From assembly GCA_029263355.1 (NCBI GenBank), contig JAJCXQ010000099.1, positions 1-40,911 of the forward strand: a stretch of 40,911 bases of DNA, in the 5' to 3' direction. Positions 1 to 7,795 of this stretch are shown here, one piece after another (position 1 is the stretch's first letter; each line of letters begins with the position of its first letter). Source of the stretch: Acidobacteriota bacterium. Its GTDB lineage: Bacteria > Acidobacteriota > Thermoanaerobaculia > Multivoradales > J023. The notes under the pieces were generated by a model, which was not told where the DNA came from, did no database searches, and was given only the letters and a program-made list of their open reading frames with translations. A program made the position numbers and the translations under genes.

Positions 1-25
1 TGGCCCACAAGCGCAGCAGCGTTAC

Positions 26-370
26 CTACCCGTCCTGAACGGCAACAAGCTGTGGATCTACAACCGGCGTGATGCCTTGCGGATCCGCGAAGGCGCCGAT
101 TGGGATGGGCATCTGGTGAGTTGGACACCGGATATCGACAAGCCTCATCTTTTCGAGCTCGAAGACGCCGGCCCGATATCGGCTTCCGAGCATCAAGACA
201 AGACCCACAACGACAACCCACATGGCGACGATCGACAGGATGACGAGCCACGTTGGCCTCGCAGGCCGGGGGTCGGTAGGAGTGTCGATGTTGGCCATTT
301 TGCGGTACTGTGGATTAAGGATCGTGACCTTGCCGTCGGCGTCGGTGGTGTTGGAGTAGGACCGGCTCAA
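26..370 (-). CDS. Hypothetical single-span membrane protein
   Basis: This is a 114-residue reading frame that I do not recognise. A polar N-terminal half is followed by one strong hydrophobic span (about residues 41-62, WLVILSIVAMWVVVVGLVLM) and a soluble tail rich in Pro and Val. The only start giving full length is TTG at 370, with no clear ribosome-binding site; an internal ATG (MANIDT, about residue 26) is an alternative. The frame is closed upstream by a stop near 450. It may be a real small membrane protein or a decayed remnant, because nothing around it is conserved enough to decide. Confidence 0.3.
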   Translation of the reverse strand: MSRSYSNTTDADGKVTILNPQYRKMANIDTPTDPRPARPTWLVILSIVAMWVVVVGLVLMLGSRYRAGVFELEKMRLVDIRCPTHQMPIPIGAFADPQGITPVVDPQLVAVQDG

Positions 371-851
371 GCCGTTCTGATCCGTACTATTGGTCGACGG
401 GTAGTGGTGCGATTGGGCGTCGGCGAGTACAGAAGTGGCGGCTCATTGAATCGGCCTTCTTCCGACAAACATCTCGCAGGTACCGGCTTCAGGGCGGACT
501 TTGTCCAGCTGCAGCCTCGAGCGGAACCAGCTGGCTGTGATCTTGGCTGCCATCAGCCACCTATTGTACCCCTCATGAGGGGACGGCTACGGGCCATGAA
601 ACTTTGGCCTTGTGCGACCTCTTTTTGACGACACACCTCTCGATGTCGAGCAAACGCCTCCAGTTTGATCGTGGTACGCGGTGACCCGAGGGCAGCATGG
701 ACATCGTCATGCCGGTGCGATAAAATAGATTTGTGTTGCAGTGCGCCGCTGGCCACACCTTTAGTGGGCAAGCCGGACTCGGGTTCTAAAAAGGTTCAAC
801 GAGGTAGCTGAAACGTTAAATTTGATCCGATTTCTATCAGGAGGCTCCGAT
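371..851. other. Gene-poor stretch
   Basis: I find no supportable gene in these 480 bases. Short frames exist on both strands, but none has a plausible start with a ribosome-binding site or a recognisable product. The right-hand part becomes AT-richer and holds a candidate promoter for the small membrane protein that starts at 852. Confidence 0.5.
698..726 (+). promoter_or_regulatory. Candidate sigma-70 promoter
   Basis: TGGACA at 698-703 and TAAAAT at 721-726 are separated by exactly 17 bases, close to the sigma-70 consensus and in an AT-rich patch of otherwise GC-rich DNA. It points towards the gene starting at 852, leaving a leader of roughly 115 bases. This was found by eye only; promoters in this lineage may differ. 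Confidence 0.35.
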
Positions 852-1148
852 ATGAGCGAGTTTCTCATTGACTTCGTGCAGGGCTACGGGTTGGGTTTTT
901 TCTACCTGTTTACGATTCCCGCCTTCGTGGTCTGCGGGATCCTGACGTTCGAAGCCTGTTCCGCCCTCTTGAAAGAGATCCGTCAACGGAGCGCCAGCGA
1001 GCCGGGCGATTCTCCGGATGCCATGCCCGGGTTCTCGGTCGAGGTGCCTGACACGACGCTCCGGGAGTTGCACTACCGGCCTCTCGAGCGGTTTCTGACC
1101 CAACCTTTCGCGAAACAGGTCAACCACATGCGTTGGTTTCGTTCCTGA
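852..1148 (+). CDS. Small single-span membrane protein, unknown function
   Basis: This is a 98-residue protein starting MSEFLID. I chose the ATG at 852 because a strong AGGAGG motif sits about 7 bases upstream; the same frame could open at 822, but that start has no such site. One transmembrane helix covers about residues 13-33 (GLGFFYLFTIPAFVVCGIL), followed by a charged, Pro-containing cytosolic tail. I do not recognise the family. It stands alone, converging on the minus-strand DUF2161 gene. Confidence 0.6.
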   Translation: MSEFLIDFVQGYGLGFFYLFTIPAFVVCGILTFEACSALLKEIRQRSASEPGDSPDAMPGFSVEVPDTTLRELHYRPLERFLTQPFAKQVNHMRWFRS

Positions 1149-1185
1149 GCCGACTCGGCAGTCGGTCGAGCGGAAGTACTGGAGA

Positions 1186-1860
1186 TCACTCGGTAGCTGA
1201 GTCTCCATCCCAAAGCGGGATTTCCTGTTTTCCTCGCGGAGAGAGGTCATAGACCCCCAGAGACACTCTGTCGAACCATCCGTAGACATCTCTGTAAAGA
1301 ATATTCCTGGCCTTCGGCTCTTGGAGGGCCTGGGCAATATTTGAAGCCTTGGTTGGTCCTTGCTGCTGTAGGAACCGGGCAATTGCCAAGGCTTGTTGCC
1401 GGTAGACGGTCATGATGCCTTTTCTCTTCTCTGTCCCGCCAAGGTTTGGGTCACCCACCCGTTTTGTGAACTCGCCCAGCAGTCGTTCTTGGCGGACCTT
1501 CGATTTGCGAGGTCTATACTCGCCGGGGTCGAGAAGCACTGTTACGCCTCCGGTCGGCCGGTTCGGATCAATCACCAACAGTCCCAAACTCAGCATCTTC
1601 AGCAGCTTGATAATGCGCTTCCGTCGCTTGTTCGGAATCCTTAGTTTGGGGATACCAATGTACACTTTCGGAGTCAGCGAAAGCCTTTCAACCGCCTGCA
1701 GGATGACGTTGAGGTTGAGAGAGAGTTTGAGCTCCACGACGACCGGAGCTTCGGTGCCGCGTACTGCCACGACATCACAGTCTTGGACCTCGCCCTTCAC
1801 CTCATAATTCTGAGTCTCCAGAAACCGTTTCAAGGGCAGATAAAGGTCTGATTCCTTCAT
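1186..1860 (-). CDS. DUF2161 family, predicted PD-(D/E)XK nuclease fold
   Basis: This 224-residue protein begins MKESDLYLPLK and matches what I know of DUF2161. It has an N-terminal segment with CDVVAVRG followed by VVVELKLS, the usual position of the D and ExK catalytic residues of PD-(D/E)XK enzymes, then a basic middle with PGEYRPRKSK and a C-terminal part with YGWFDRVSLGVY resembling a winged-helix end. The frame can be extended upstream to 2076, but that part overlaps the zinc-ribbon gene and is not family-like, so I start at 1860. Substrate and role are unknown; the family annotation of phosphodiesterase is itself predictive. Confidence 0.75.
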   Translation of the reverse strand: MKESDLYLPLKRFLETQNYEVKGEVQDCDVVAVRGTEAPVVVELKLSLNLNVILQAVERLSLTPKVYIGIPKLRIPNKRRKRIIKLLKMLSLGLLVIDPNRPTGGVTVLLDPGEYRPRKSKVRQERLLGEFTKRVGDPNLGGTEKRKGIMTVYRQQALAIARFLQQQGPTKASNIAQALQEPKARNILYRDVYGWFDRVSLGVYDLSPRGKQEIPLWDGDSATE

Positions 1861-1937
1861 ACCTATTGAGTCAGCTTGATGGCTGGCCTGTCGATCTTCT
1901 CTCCAGCCTTCCGGCAGATAGTATTCGGTGGTCCAGC

Positions 1938-2309
1938 TCAGAGCCCATGACCGGAGAGAAATTCGGTGTGACATCCGGCGCAGGTTCGCTGCTGCAGCCC
2001 AGCGCTGACGCGATGCATCGGGGAAGACGCCTTGCAGAAGTCGCAGCTGGTGGGCAAGTTGGCGGGGATCTCGCATATCCCGGGACTTTCGAAGGATCGT
2101 GGCTGGCCCGACAAGTGGTCCATCGTCACCACAAAGTGTCGGTTACAGGTATCGCAGGCGGTCACCACGTTGCGGGCTCCGCAATGCTTGCAGTCAAGGA
2201 TCTGAGCAGTCACGTAGTCCACCTCACTCTTGAATTGTTGCTCATAGGGTTGAGCTTTGGCAGCGCACAGTGTGGCATCCATCAAAAAATTCAGAGATAA
2301 AGCAAGCAT
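1938..2309 (-). CDS. Four-CxxC zinc-ribbon protein, unknown function
   Basis: This 123-residue protein has four CxxC pairs at residues 40/43, 52/55, 89/92 and 110/113, enough for two zinc ribbons. The first ribbon lies in CKHCGARNVVTACDTC and the second spans CDFC to CAGC. There is no transmembrane segment. The ATG at 2309 has only a distant GGAGAA motif; the second Met (residue 10) is an alternative start. It lies 77 bases upstream of the DUF2161 gene on the same strand and could be cotranscribed with it. I do not recognise the family; nucleic-acid or protein binding is a guess from the ribbons. Confidence 0.5.
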   Translation of the reverse strand: MLALSLNFLMDATLCAAKAQPYEQQFKSEVDYVTAQILDCKHCGARNVVTACDTCNRHFVVTMDHLSGQPRSFESPGICEIPANLPTSCDFCKASSPMHRVSAGLQQRTCAGCHTEFLSGHGL

Positions 2310-2310
2310 A

Positions 2311-2415
2311 ATGCTGATGCTGACGACTTCTCCATGAAAACAATTCGCGCGGCGGACCCTCGACTCGACTCGAGTCGCGACCTAAATTGTTTCGGCGAGG
2401 AAAGAGCATCAGCAT
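2311..2415. repeat. Nested inverted repeat upstream of zinc-ribbon gene
   Basis: Three nested arms pair across about 105 bases. The outer arms are ATGCTGATGCT (2311-2321) and AGCATCAGCAT (2405-2415), 11 of 11. The middle arms are AAACAATT (2338-2345) and AATTGTTT (2385-2392), 8 of 8. The centre is the perfect palindrome CGACTCGAGTCG (2366-2377). Segments between the arms pair poorly. It may be a palindromic element, a structured leader of the gene starting at 2309, or the ends of a decayed mobile element. Confidence 0.55.
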
Positions 2416-2539
2416 AGAGACCCAGAATTCTCTGGTTTACGTGCAGAATTGGCGGAAAGAGTGGGGCGATCTCTATGAAACTCCGGGTATCGAGCGGCCA
2501 GCTTTGTCGAGTAGCTCGCTGAGTATGATTTCGGGGCTC

Positions 2540-2602
2540 GCCAAGACACCTGTTGCGCAGCCGAAATCCTGTCTTGGCTGGCCAAGAGACCTGTTGGCAA
2601 AA
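2540..2602. promoter_or_regulatory. Cluster of GCCAAGA half-sites
   Basis: The intergenic stretch 2416-2703 has no gene but carries GCCAAGACA (2540-2548), its exact inverse TGTCTTGGC (2570-2578), and GCCAAGAGA (2581-2589), so the last two form a tight hairpin with a TG loop. The first and third copies also extend as direct repeats through ACCTGTTG. It could be a binding site or a termination/attenuation structure downstream of the two-component operon. There is no T-run to make it a standard intrinsic terminator. Confidence 0.35.
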
Positions 2603-2703
2603 GAAAATCCCGTCCCGGGGAGACATGAGTAGGTGTTGGGTCGTGCAACAGGCCAACCCGGCTGCTGAGGCCGCCTGTCGGGTCAGCGAAAATGTCCCGA
2701 TAG

Positions 2704-4107
2704 CTACGCTACTCCTTCCACCACCTCGACCAACTCCGGCTGCGGACGCCGCAAACCGAGCGCAGCGGTCTTCTGGTGCAGGTAGGTGCGTTGGATATCG
2801 AGGATGCGGGCCGCCGCGGCGACATTCCAGCTGGTGCGTTGCAGGATGCTCTCGATGTACTCCTTCTCGCATTGAGTTTTGAAGTCGCGCAGGCACATCG
2901 AAGGTGGGTTGGACCCCAGGCGCACCAGGCCGGTTTCTTGGGCGCCGCTTTCGCTGAAGAAAGAGGACGGCAGTTGATCGGTGGTCACCGGATCGCCACC
3001 GAAGACGACCAGGCGCTCACAGACGTTGCGCAGCTCGCGGACGTTGCCAGGCCAGGCGTAGTGCTCGAGCAGGGGGTAAACGTCGTCGTCGATCTGGCGA
3101 CGGCGCGAGCGGTGGCGCGAGCAGAAGAGGTCGATGAAGTGAGTGAAGAGTAGCTTCAGGTCGTCCCCCCGTTGACGCAAGGGCGGTACTTCGATCGGCA
3201 GGTGGGCGAGGCGAAAGTAGAGATCCTCACGGAAGTCGCCTAGCTGGACGGCGTTCTCGAGATCGTGGTGGGTGGCGGCGATCACCCGCACGTCGACCTC
3301 ACGGTCTTTGCTGTCGCCGAGGCGACGTACCCGACCGTCTTCCAGCACCCGCAGCAGGCGCGATTGCAGGGCGTAGTCCATGTCACCGATTTCGTCCAGG
3401 AAGAGGGTGCCGCCGTCAGCCTCTTCGAACAACCCGGCTTTGGCGGTGCGGGCGTCGGTGAAGGCGCCGCGGACGTGGCCGAAGAGCTCGTCTTCGACCA
3501 GCGGAGTCGGAATGGCGGCGCAGTTGATTTTGATGAAGGGTCCGGCACTGCGTTGGCTCGAGCGGTGTAAGGCGTCAGCGACAAGCTCCTTGCCGGTGCC
3601 GCTTTCGCCGCGGATCAGGATGCGGGAGTCCGTAGGGGCGGCGCGGGCGATCTACTCGTGCAGCTTCTCCATCGGTGGCGAGGTGCCGAGGATGGTGGTT
3701 TCACCGGCGAGCTCGGAGCGCAGCTCGGCGACCTCACGCCGTAGAGCGGTGTGTTCCAGGGTGTTGCGCAGCATCTGCATCAGACGCTCGCGACTGAACG
3801 GCTTCTCGATGAAGTCGTGGACGCCGAGCCGAAGAGCTTCGACGGTTTCGGTGATCGAGGCTTCCCCCGAAAGGATGATCGTGGTGGGCAGTCGACCCTC
3901 GCTGGCGAGTTGGCGCACCAGCTCGATCCCGCTCATGCCCGGCAACCGAACATCGAGCAGCAGCAGATCGGGCTGCTGGTCGGCGAGGTTGGCGAGCGCC
4001 GCTTCGGCGCTGTTGAGCGCAGTTGGAGAATAACCCGCTTCCCGCAGCTGGAATTGCAGATTGGCGCGGATCTTATTGTCGTCCTCGACGATCATGACAG
4101 AGCTCAT
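2704..4107 (-). pseudogene. NtrC-family sigma-54 response regulator split by an in-frame amber codon
   Basis: This is one continuous frame of about 467 codons interrupted only by TAG at 3652-3654. Before the stop is a receiver domain with the acidic pair D9/D10, phosphoacceptor D52, S80 and K102. After the stop comes the AAA+ sigma-54 domain, with Walker A GESGTGKE, GAFTDA where GAFTGA is usual, Walker B GTLFLDEIGD, and FREDLYFRL and PPLRQR motifs. A Fis-type helix-turn-helix (NVAAAARILDIQRTYLHQK) ends the protein. The homologous position often carries Gln, so one C-to-T change (CAG to TAG) is the simplest cause. Its ATG overlaps the kinase stop by four bases. It may be a true nonsense mutation, a sequencing error or suppressed. 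Confidence 0.85.
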
Positions 4108-5318
4108 GAGACGTCCTCCGGGGGTCGGCGGTTGAAAGTCAAACGGAAGGTAGCGCCCTCGGTGGTGTCGAGCAGTTCGAGGTCACCGTCGTGGTCGAGC
4201 AAGATCTTTTTGCAGATCGCCAGGCCGAGTCCCATACCTTCACCGATCGAGCGCGTCGTGGTGTAAGGCTCGAAGAGACGCGAGCGGACGGAGTCGTCGA
4301 CCCCTGGTCCGTTGTCGGCGACGTCGAGGAGAACACTCTCCGGGGTTGCGTCGAGGGTGAGGGTCACCGTGCCGTCGGTGTCACCGAGGGCTAGGGAGCT
4401 GTTGTCGCACAAGTTGACCAGCACCCGCCGCACCATGTCGCGGTCGAGTACGGCCTCGTGGCGTTCTGCGGGCCGCTCGAAGCGTAGGGTCAGGTTGGGC
4501 CAGGCGGTTTCGAAGGTCGACACCAGATCTTCCACCAGGCTGGCCAGATCCTGCAACTCGAGATCGGGTCGCGGCACGCGGGCGAAGGAGGTGAACTCTT
4601 GAGTGAAACGTCCCAGGCGCTCGAGCTCCTGGAGGACGCTGCGGGTGGTTTCGCGGACCTCGTCAGAGCAGGACAAGTCTTCCCCCGAGAGCAGGCTGTC
4701 GAGGCGGGTGAGCTCCAACCGGGCGCCGGTCAATGGGGTGCGGATCTCGTGGGCGTGACGCCGGGCCGATTCTTGCCAGGCCGAGAGGTTCTTGAGCGCA
4801 GCCAGCCGCCTGCGATCGCGCGCCATGACCTGCGAGGTGCGCTCGATCATCGTCGCGATGCGACCGATGGTGTCGTTGCGTCGCTCACCGACTTCGATAT
4901 CGGACCGGCCGTCGGCGAGATCAGCGAGGGCGGTCTGCAAGCGGCCGAGGCGGGTCTCGTAGCGGGTTTGACGACCGACCACGCCGCCGATCACCAACAA
5001 CGCAGTGCTGGCGAAAACGACTAGCAGGATGAGCTGGTAGCGGTGTTCGATGTCGTCGCGACTGTGCTCCAGAATCTGTAAGCGATGGACCAGAGTCTCG
5101 GTGGTGCCGAAGCGCTGCCGGTAAACCGGTTCGTTGTCGGGATCCTGTGTCGCCAGCCAGCGTTGGTCGTCGAGGGAGGCTTCGAGGATCGACAGTACTT
5201 CAGGGTGCAAGCTGAAGCCGAACAAAGGGCCGGTGAGTCGGCTCTGAAAGAAGTGGAAAATCAACCCGGCTGACAAGACCATCAGCACCACCGCGGTGAG
5301 TGATGTTCGGAGATTCAT
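4104..5318 (-). CDS. NtrY-like membrane sensor histidine kinase
   Basis: This is a 404-residue kinase that should phosphorylate the adjacent regulator. It has an N-terminal membrane span (about residues 7-23), an extracytoplasmic segment to about 94, and a second span (about 95-115). A HAMP-like linker follows, then the dimerisation/phosphoacceptor motif HEIRTPLT with H190. The catalytic ATPase domain shows the N box (NLCDNSSLA, 302-310), G1 DNGPG (335-339), the F-box region and G2 GMGLGL (361-366). It overlaps its neighbours by ATGA on both sides, so translation is probably coupled. Kinase function is secure; the signal is unknown, although cotranscription with an outer-membrane barrel suggests envelope sensing. 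Confidence 0.88.
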   Translation of the reverse strand: MNLRTSLTAVVLMVLSAGLIFHFFQSRLTGPLFGFSLHPEVLSILEASLDDQRWLATQDPDNEPVYRQRFGTTETLVHRLQILEHSRDDIEHRYQLILLVVFASTALLVIGGVVGRQTRYETRLGRLQTALADLADGRSDIEVGERRNDTIGRIATMIERTSQVMARDRRRLAALKNLSAWQESARRHAHEIRTPLTGARLELTRLDSLLSGEDLSCSDEVRETTRSVLQELERLGRFTQEFTSFARVPRPDLELQDLASLVEDLVSTFETAWPNLTLRFERPAERHEAVLDRDMVRRVLVNLCDNSSLALGDTDGTVTLTLDATPESVLLDVADNGPGVDDSVRSRLFEPYTTTRSIGEGMGLGLAICKKILLDHDGDLELLDTTEGATFRLTFNRRPPEDVS

Positions 5319-6001
5319 GGTGAGTCTCCGGTGCCTGACGGCGGCAGGGCTGCGGTCCAGCGGTACGACACGATCGCTTGTCTGCGGATCGAGGTGGCGA
5401 GCAACAGGTTGAAGGTGCGGCTGAGGGTTTCCGGTTCTTTCTCTACTGCCCGGCCGGTCTCGTCGACACCGCTGCGTCGGCCACGATCGATCGACTCGGA
5501 GAACCAACGTTGGGTGTCGTCCTTTTCCGATTGTGAGAACGGCACAACGTCGACGGTGATGCGCAGTCGCTCCGGCCAAGGTTTGGCCAGCTTGGCGCCG
5601 TCCAGGATCACCAGCTCGAGGCTGCGCCACCAGGTCTCCAAGGCTTCGAACGATTCGAACTGTTGGCGTTGGGCCTGGCCGTCGATACCGCCCGCCGCCA
5701 CTAGGAAAACTTCGTCCCACAGGTCGTAGCGAATCTCGACTCGGGCGCCGCCGGGTACCTGCCCGTGGCCGCGCAGCACAAATTGGAAGCTGGTCGTCAG
5801 GCCGGTGGTCAGGTGCTCCTTCACCTCCTCGTCCGCCAGGATTCCTGGCAGATCGGTCAGCACCAAGTGCTGGTCGCGATCCACCTCGACTCGTGGCGTC
5901 TCCGCCACTCTGAGCCGTGGCGTCTCCGCGGCCTCGATCCGTGGCGTCTCTGCCACTCCGACGGCCAAGGCGAGGAGTAAAAGAAGGAGCCATCGCCGCA
6001 T
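5315..6001 (-). CDS. Secreted DUF4390-like protein
   Basis: This 228-residue protein has a signal peptide (MRRWLLLLLLALAVGVA). Directly after it are three copies of AETPR separated by short linkers, encoded by a near-repeat at about 5890-5960. The rest has the pattern I associate with DUF4390: a beta-rich start, FQFVLRG, then YDLWDEVF, a FESFEALETWW segment and a VDVVPFSQSE stretch. In proteobacteria DUF4390 genes often sit beside NtrYX-like kinases, as here. The assignment is by pattern and context, so moderate. ATG at 6001 overlaps the barrel gene stop by one base, and the TGA overlaps the kinase ATG. Confidence 0.6.
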   Translation of the reverse strand: MRRWLLLLLLALAVGVAETPRIEAAETPRLRVAETPRVEVDRDQHLVLTDLPGILADEEVKEHLTTGLTTSFQFVLRGHGQVPGGARVEIRYDLWDEVFLVAAGGIDGQAQRQQFESFEALETWWRSLELVILDGAKLAKPWPERLRITVDVVPFSQSEKDDTQRWFSESIDRGRRSGVDETGRAVEKEPETLSRTFNLLLATSIRRQAIVSYRWTAALPPSGTGDSP

Positions 6002-7515
6002 CAAAGATCCCCGTCGTAGTCGAGAACTGCGAAGCCGATGCGGAAGACGCCCCAGGTGTTGCGCAACGCCAGGCTCGAGCTGGCGCTGATTCCCCACAGC
6101 GGCCGATGCAGGGCCCCGAGGATCGGCGACGATTCCACGTAGAGTAGATTGGCGACGGTTTCCCAGCGCAGCTCACCGAGGCGACGGATCTTGCGCGGCC
6201 CCCACAGGCTGACCGAATAGCGGACGCCGAGATCAGCCTCGAGCGTGTCGACGTCTTCGCTGACCAAACGGACTTCATTGTTGAGCAGCCGAACATCGTC
6301 GGTTAGATGATGTTCTCGGGTCGGCACGTTCTCGAGCTCGGCGCGGCCGAGCAGTAGCTTCAAACTGAGCGATACGGTTTGACGGCTGGCTATCGGCCAG
6401 TGGCGGGCGCCATACAGGCTCAAACTGACCAGGCGTGAGCTGAATTCGCCGAGGGAGCTGGCCGAGAGGGTGCTCGGGGTCAACAGGTTGACGGATCCCG
6501 GAGTCGTTAGCGAGGTGAGGTCGCCTTCGAGCTGGCGTAGGCCAATCGCGGTCGTCACGGCGTCGCCACGATTCGGGAACACCGGATCGTCGGTCGTATC
6601 GTAGACCCAGGCGAGCTCGAGCTCGCGATGTCGGAGATCGTTGAGACTGGCGTCGCCAAGATCTGTGGTACCAAGACCGGCGTCGTCGAGCCCTGCAGCA
6701 TCGCGTCCGCCGAGCTGGCGCCGGGACGCCGAGTCGGTCTCGACGTGGCTGGCGTCGAAGCGCAGGGAATGGTTGCCACCGAGGGGAATCCCGAGGGTCA
6801 TCTCCAGGCGATCGGAGTCGCCGGTATGGGTCCATAGGGCGAGGCCGGGATCGAGACCCGGGTCGAGGAGCCGCTGCGAGCAACACTGCTCTCTCTCGTA
6901 GGCCAATCGCAGCAGGACCGGACGGTCGAGCAGCCGGTACCGCGTGTAACCGACCTGCAGGTCTTCACTGTCTCCGACCGCGGCGAAGAACATGCCCTGG
7001 CCAGCAAAGGCGCGTACGCCGGCCGTCAATGTGTCGTGGAGATCGTCTTCGAAACCGCCGGTTTCGGCCAACGAGCCGCCAAAGGAGTTGTAGATCAAGT
7101 CACTGCCAAAAAAGAAGGTTTCCGCCTCCTCGACGTTGATCAGCAAGCGGTGTCTGCCGCGTTCGCTACCTTTGGCCAACGAGAAGTCCGCCGAGACGAT
7201 GAACGGTAGTCGGTTGACCCGGAACACCGCCTCGCGCAGCTCGGACTCGGAGTAACGGAGCCCCTGTCGCAACAGAGACTCCGACAGGATGACCCCAACG
7301 GACGCCTGGCGAACCCCCTCGACGGCAATCGATTCGATCAAGAACTTTGCTGGGCGATCGAATGCCGGCGGGATCCAGGTTCCGGCCGACGCCGTTGTCG
7401 CGAAGCCATTGGCGAGGCTGATCGCAAACAGGATCACCAGCAGGGTTGTGACAGGTCGGCGCAGTGATGAACGACGGCGGATGGGGTCGTGCAAAGGGCT
7501 CGTCGGTCTCCTCAT
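6001..7515 (-). CDS. Omp85/BamA-superfamily outer-membrane protein with one POTRA
   Basis: This 504-residue protein starts MRRPTSPLHD after an AGGAG site about 11 bases upstream; the frame is open further upstream but without a start signal. A long signal peptide (hydrophobic about residues 21-38) is followed by one POTRA-like module (IESIAVEGVRQ ... LREAVFRVNRLPF). The remainder is consistent with alternating strands of a 16-strand barrel, with the family-typical segment VYDTTDDPVFPNRGD and a short C-terminal strand. With only one POTRA it is shorter than BamA (usually about 800), closer to TamA- or patatin-associated barrels. It is first in the operon with the kinase and regulator. Client unknown. 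Confidence 0.72.
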   Translation of the reverse strand: MRRPTSPLHDPIRRRSSLRRPVTTLLVILFAISLANGFATTASAGTWIPPAFDRPAKFLIESIAVEGVRQASVGVILSESLLRQGLRYSESELREAVFRVNRLPFIVSADFSLAKGSERGRHRLLINVEEAETFFFGSDLIYNSFGGSLAETGGFEDDLHDTLTAGVRAFAGQGMFFAAVGDSEDLQVGYTRYRLLDRPVLLRLAYEREQCCSQRLLDPGLDPGLALWTHTGDSDRLEMTLGIPLGGNHSLRFDASHVETDSASRRQLGGRDAAGLDDAGLGTTDLGDASLNDLRHRELELAWVYDTTDDPVFPNRGDAVTTAIGLRQLEGDLTSLTTPGSVNLLTPSTLSASSLGEFSSRLVSLSLYGARHWPIASRQTVSLSLKLLLGRAELENVPTREHHLTDDVRLLNNEVRLVSEDVDTLEADLGVRYSVSLWGPRKIRRLGELRWETVANLLYVESSPILGALHRPLWGISASSSLALRNTWGVFRIGFAVLDYDGDL

Positions 7516-7581
7516 CGAGTGGAGTCTCCTGTCGGGTCCGGCCGGTCTGCGTGGCGCCTCTGGGGTGGTCTGTGTGGGGCA

Positions 7582-7600
7582 GCATGTGTCGGGCACATGC
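7582..7600. promoter_or_regulatory. Perfect 7-bp palindrome in the leader of the two-component operon
   Basis: GCATGTG and CACATGC flank a TCGGG loop. It lies about 20-40 bases downstream of the transcription start predicted from the sigma-54 promoter at 7633-7647, so it may be an operator or an RNA hairpin. It lacks a T-run, so it is not a standard terminator for the RND gene whose stop is at 7796. Confidence 0.35.
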
Positions 7601-7632
7601 GGCGCCTGCTTGGGATCTACCGCTCCATAGAG

Positions 7633-7647
7633 GCAAGGACGATGCCA
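7633..7647 (-). promoter_or_regulatory. Sigma-54 (-24/-12) promoter of the barrel/kinase/regulator operon
   Basis: On the minus strand the sequence reads TGGCAT, five bases, TTGC. This differs from the TGGCAC-N5-TTGC consensus only at the sixth base and keeps the invariant GG and GC with correct spacing. It points at the ATG at 7515, giving a leader of about 105 bases. The operon it serves encodes an NtrC-family sigma-54 activator, so autoregulation is a natural inference. I did not find a clear upstream activator palindrome. Confidence 0.6.
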
Positions 7648-7795
7648 CCTCAGCGAATTGAGCCGCCACAGGCTGAGTTGACCCTTTTCGGGGACAGGAA
7701 GCTCTTCAGCTGTCAGAAAAAACGAACAGGCGTCCATGGATCAGGACGTGTTCGGCCAGCAATCGGCTTTGGGCCGATGCCCTTTGTGCAGCGTG

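Noticed and set aside
2291..2896. 201-residue minus-strand frame
   Set aside because: It overlaps the C-terminus of the regulator in another frame and shows no family features.
4104..6296. A 730-residue minus-strand frame extending the kinase upstream through two other genes
   Set aside because: It is the kinase frame left open by GC bias. The true start at 5318 overlaps the upstream stop, and the extension is Arg-rich nonsense.
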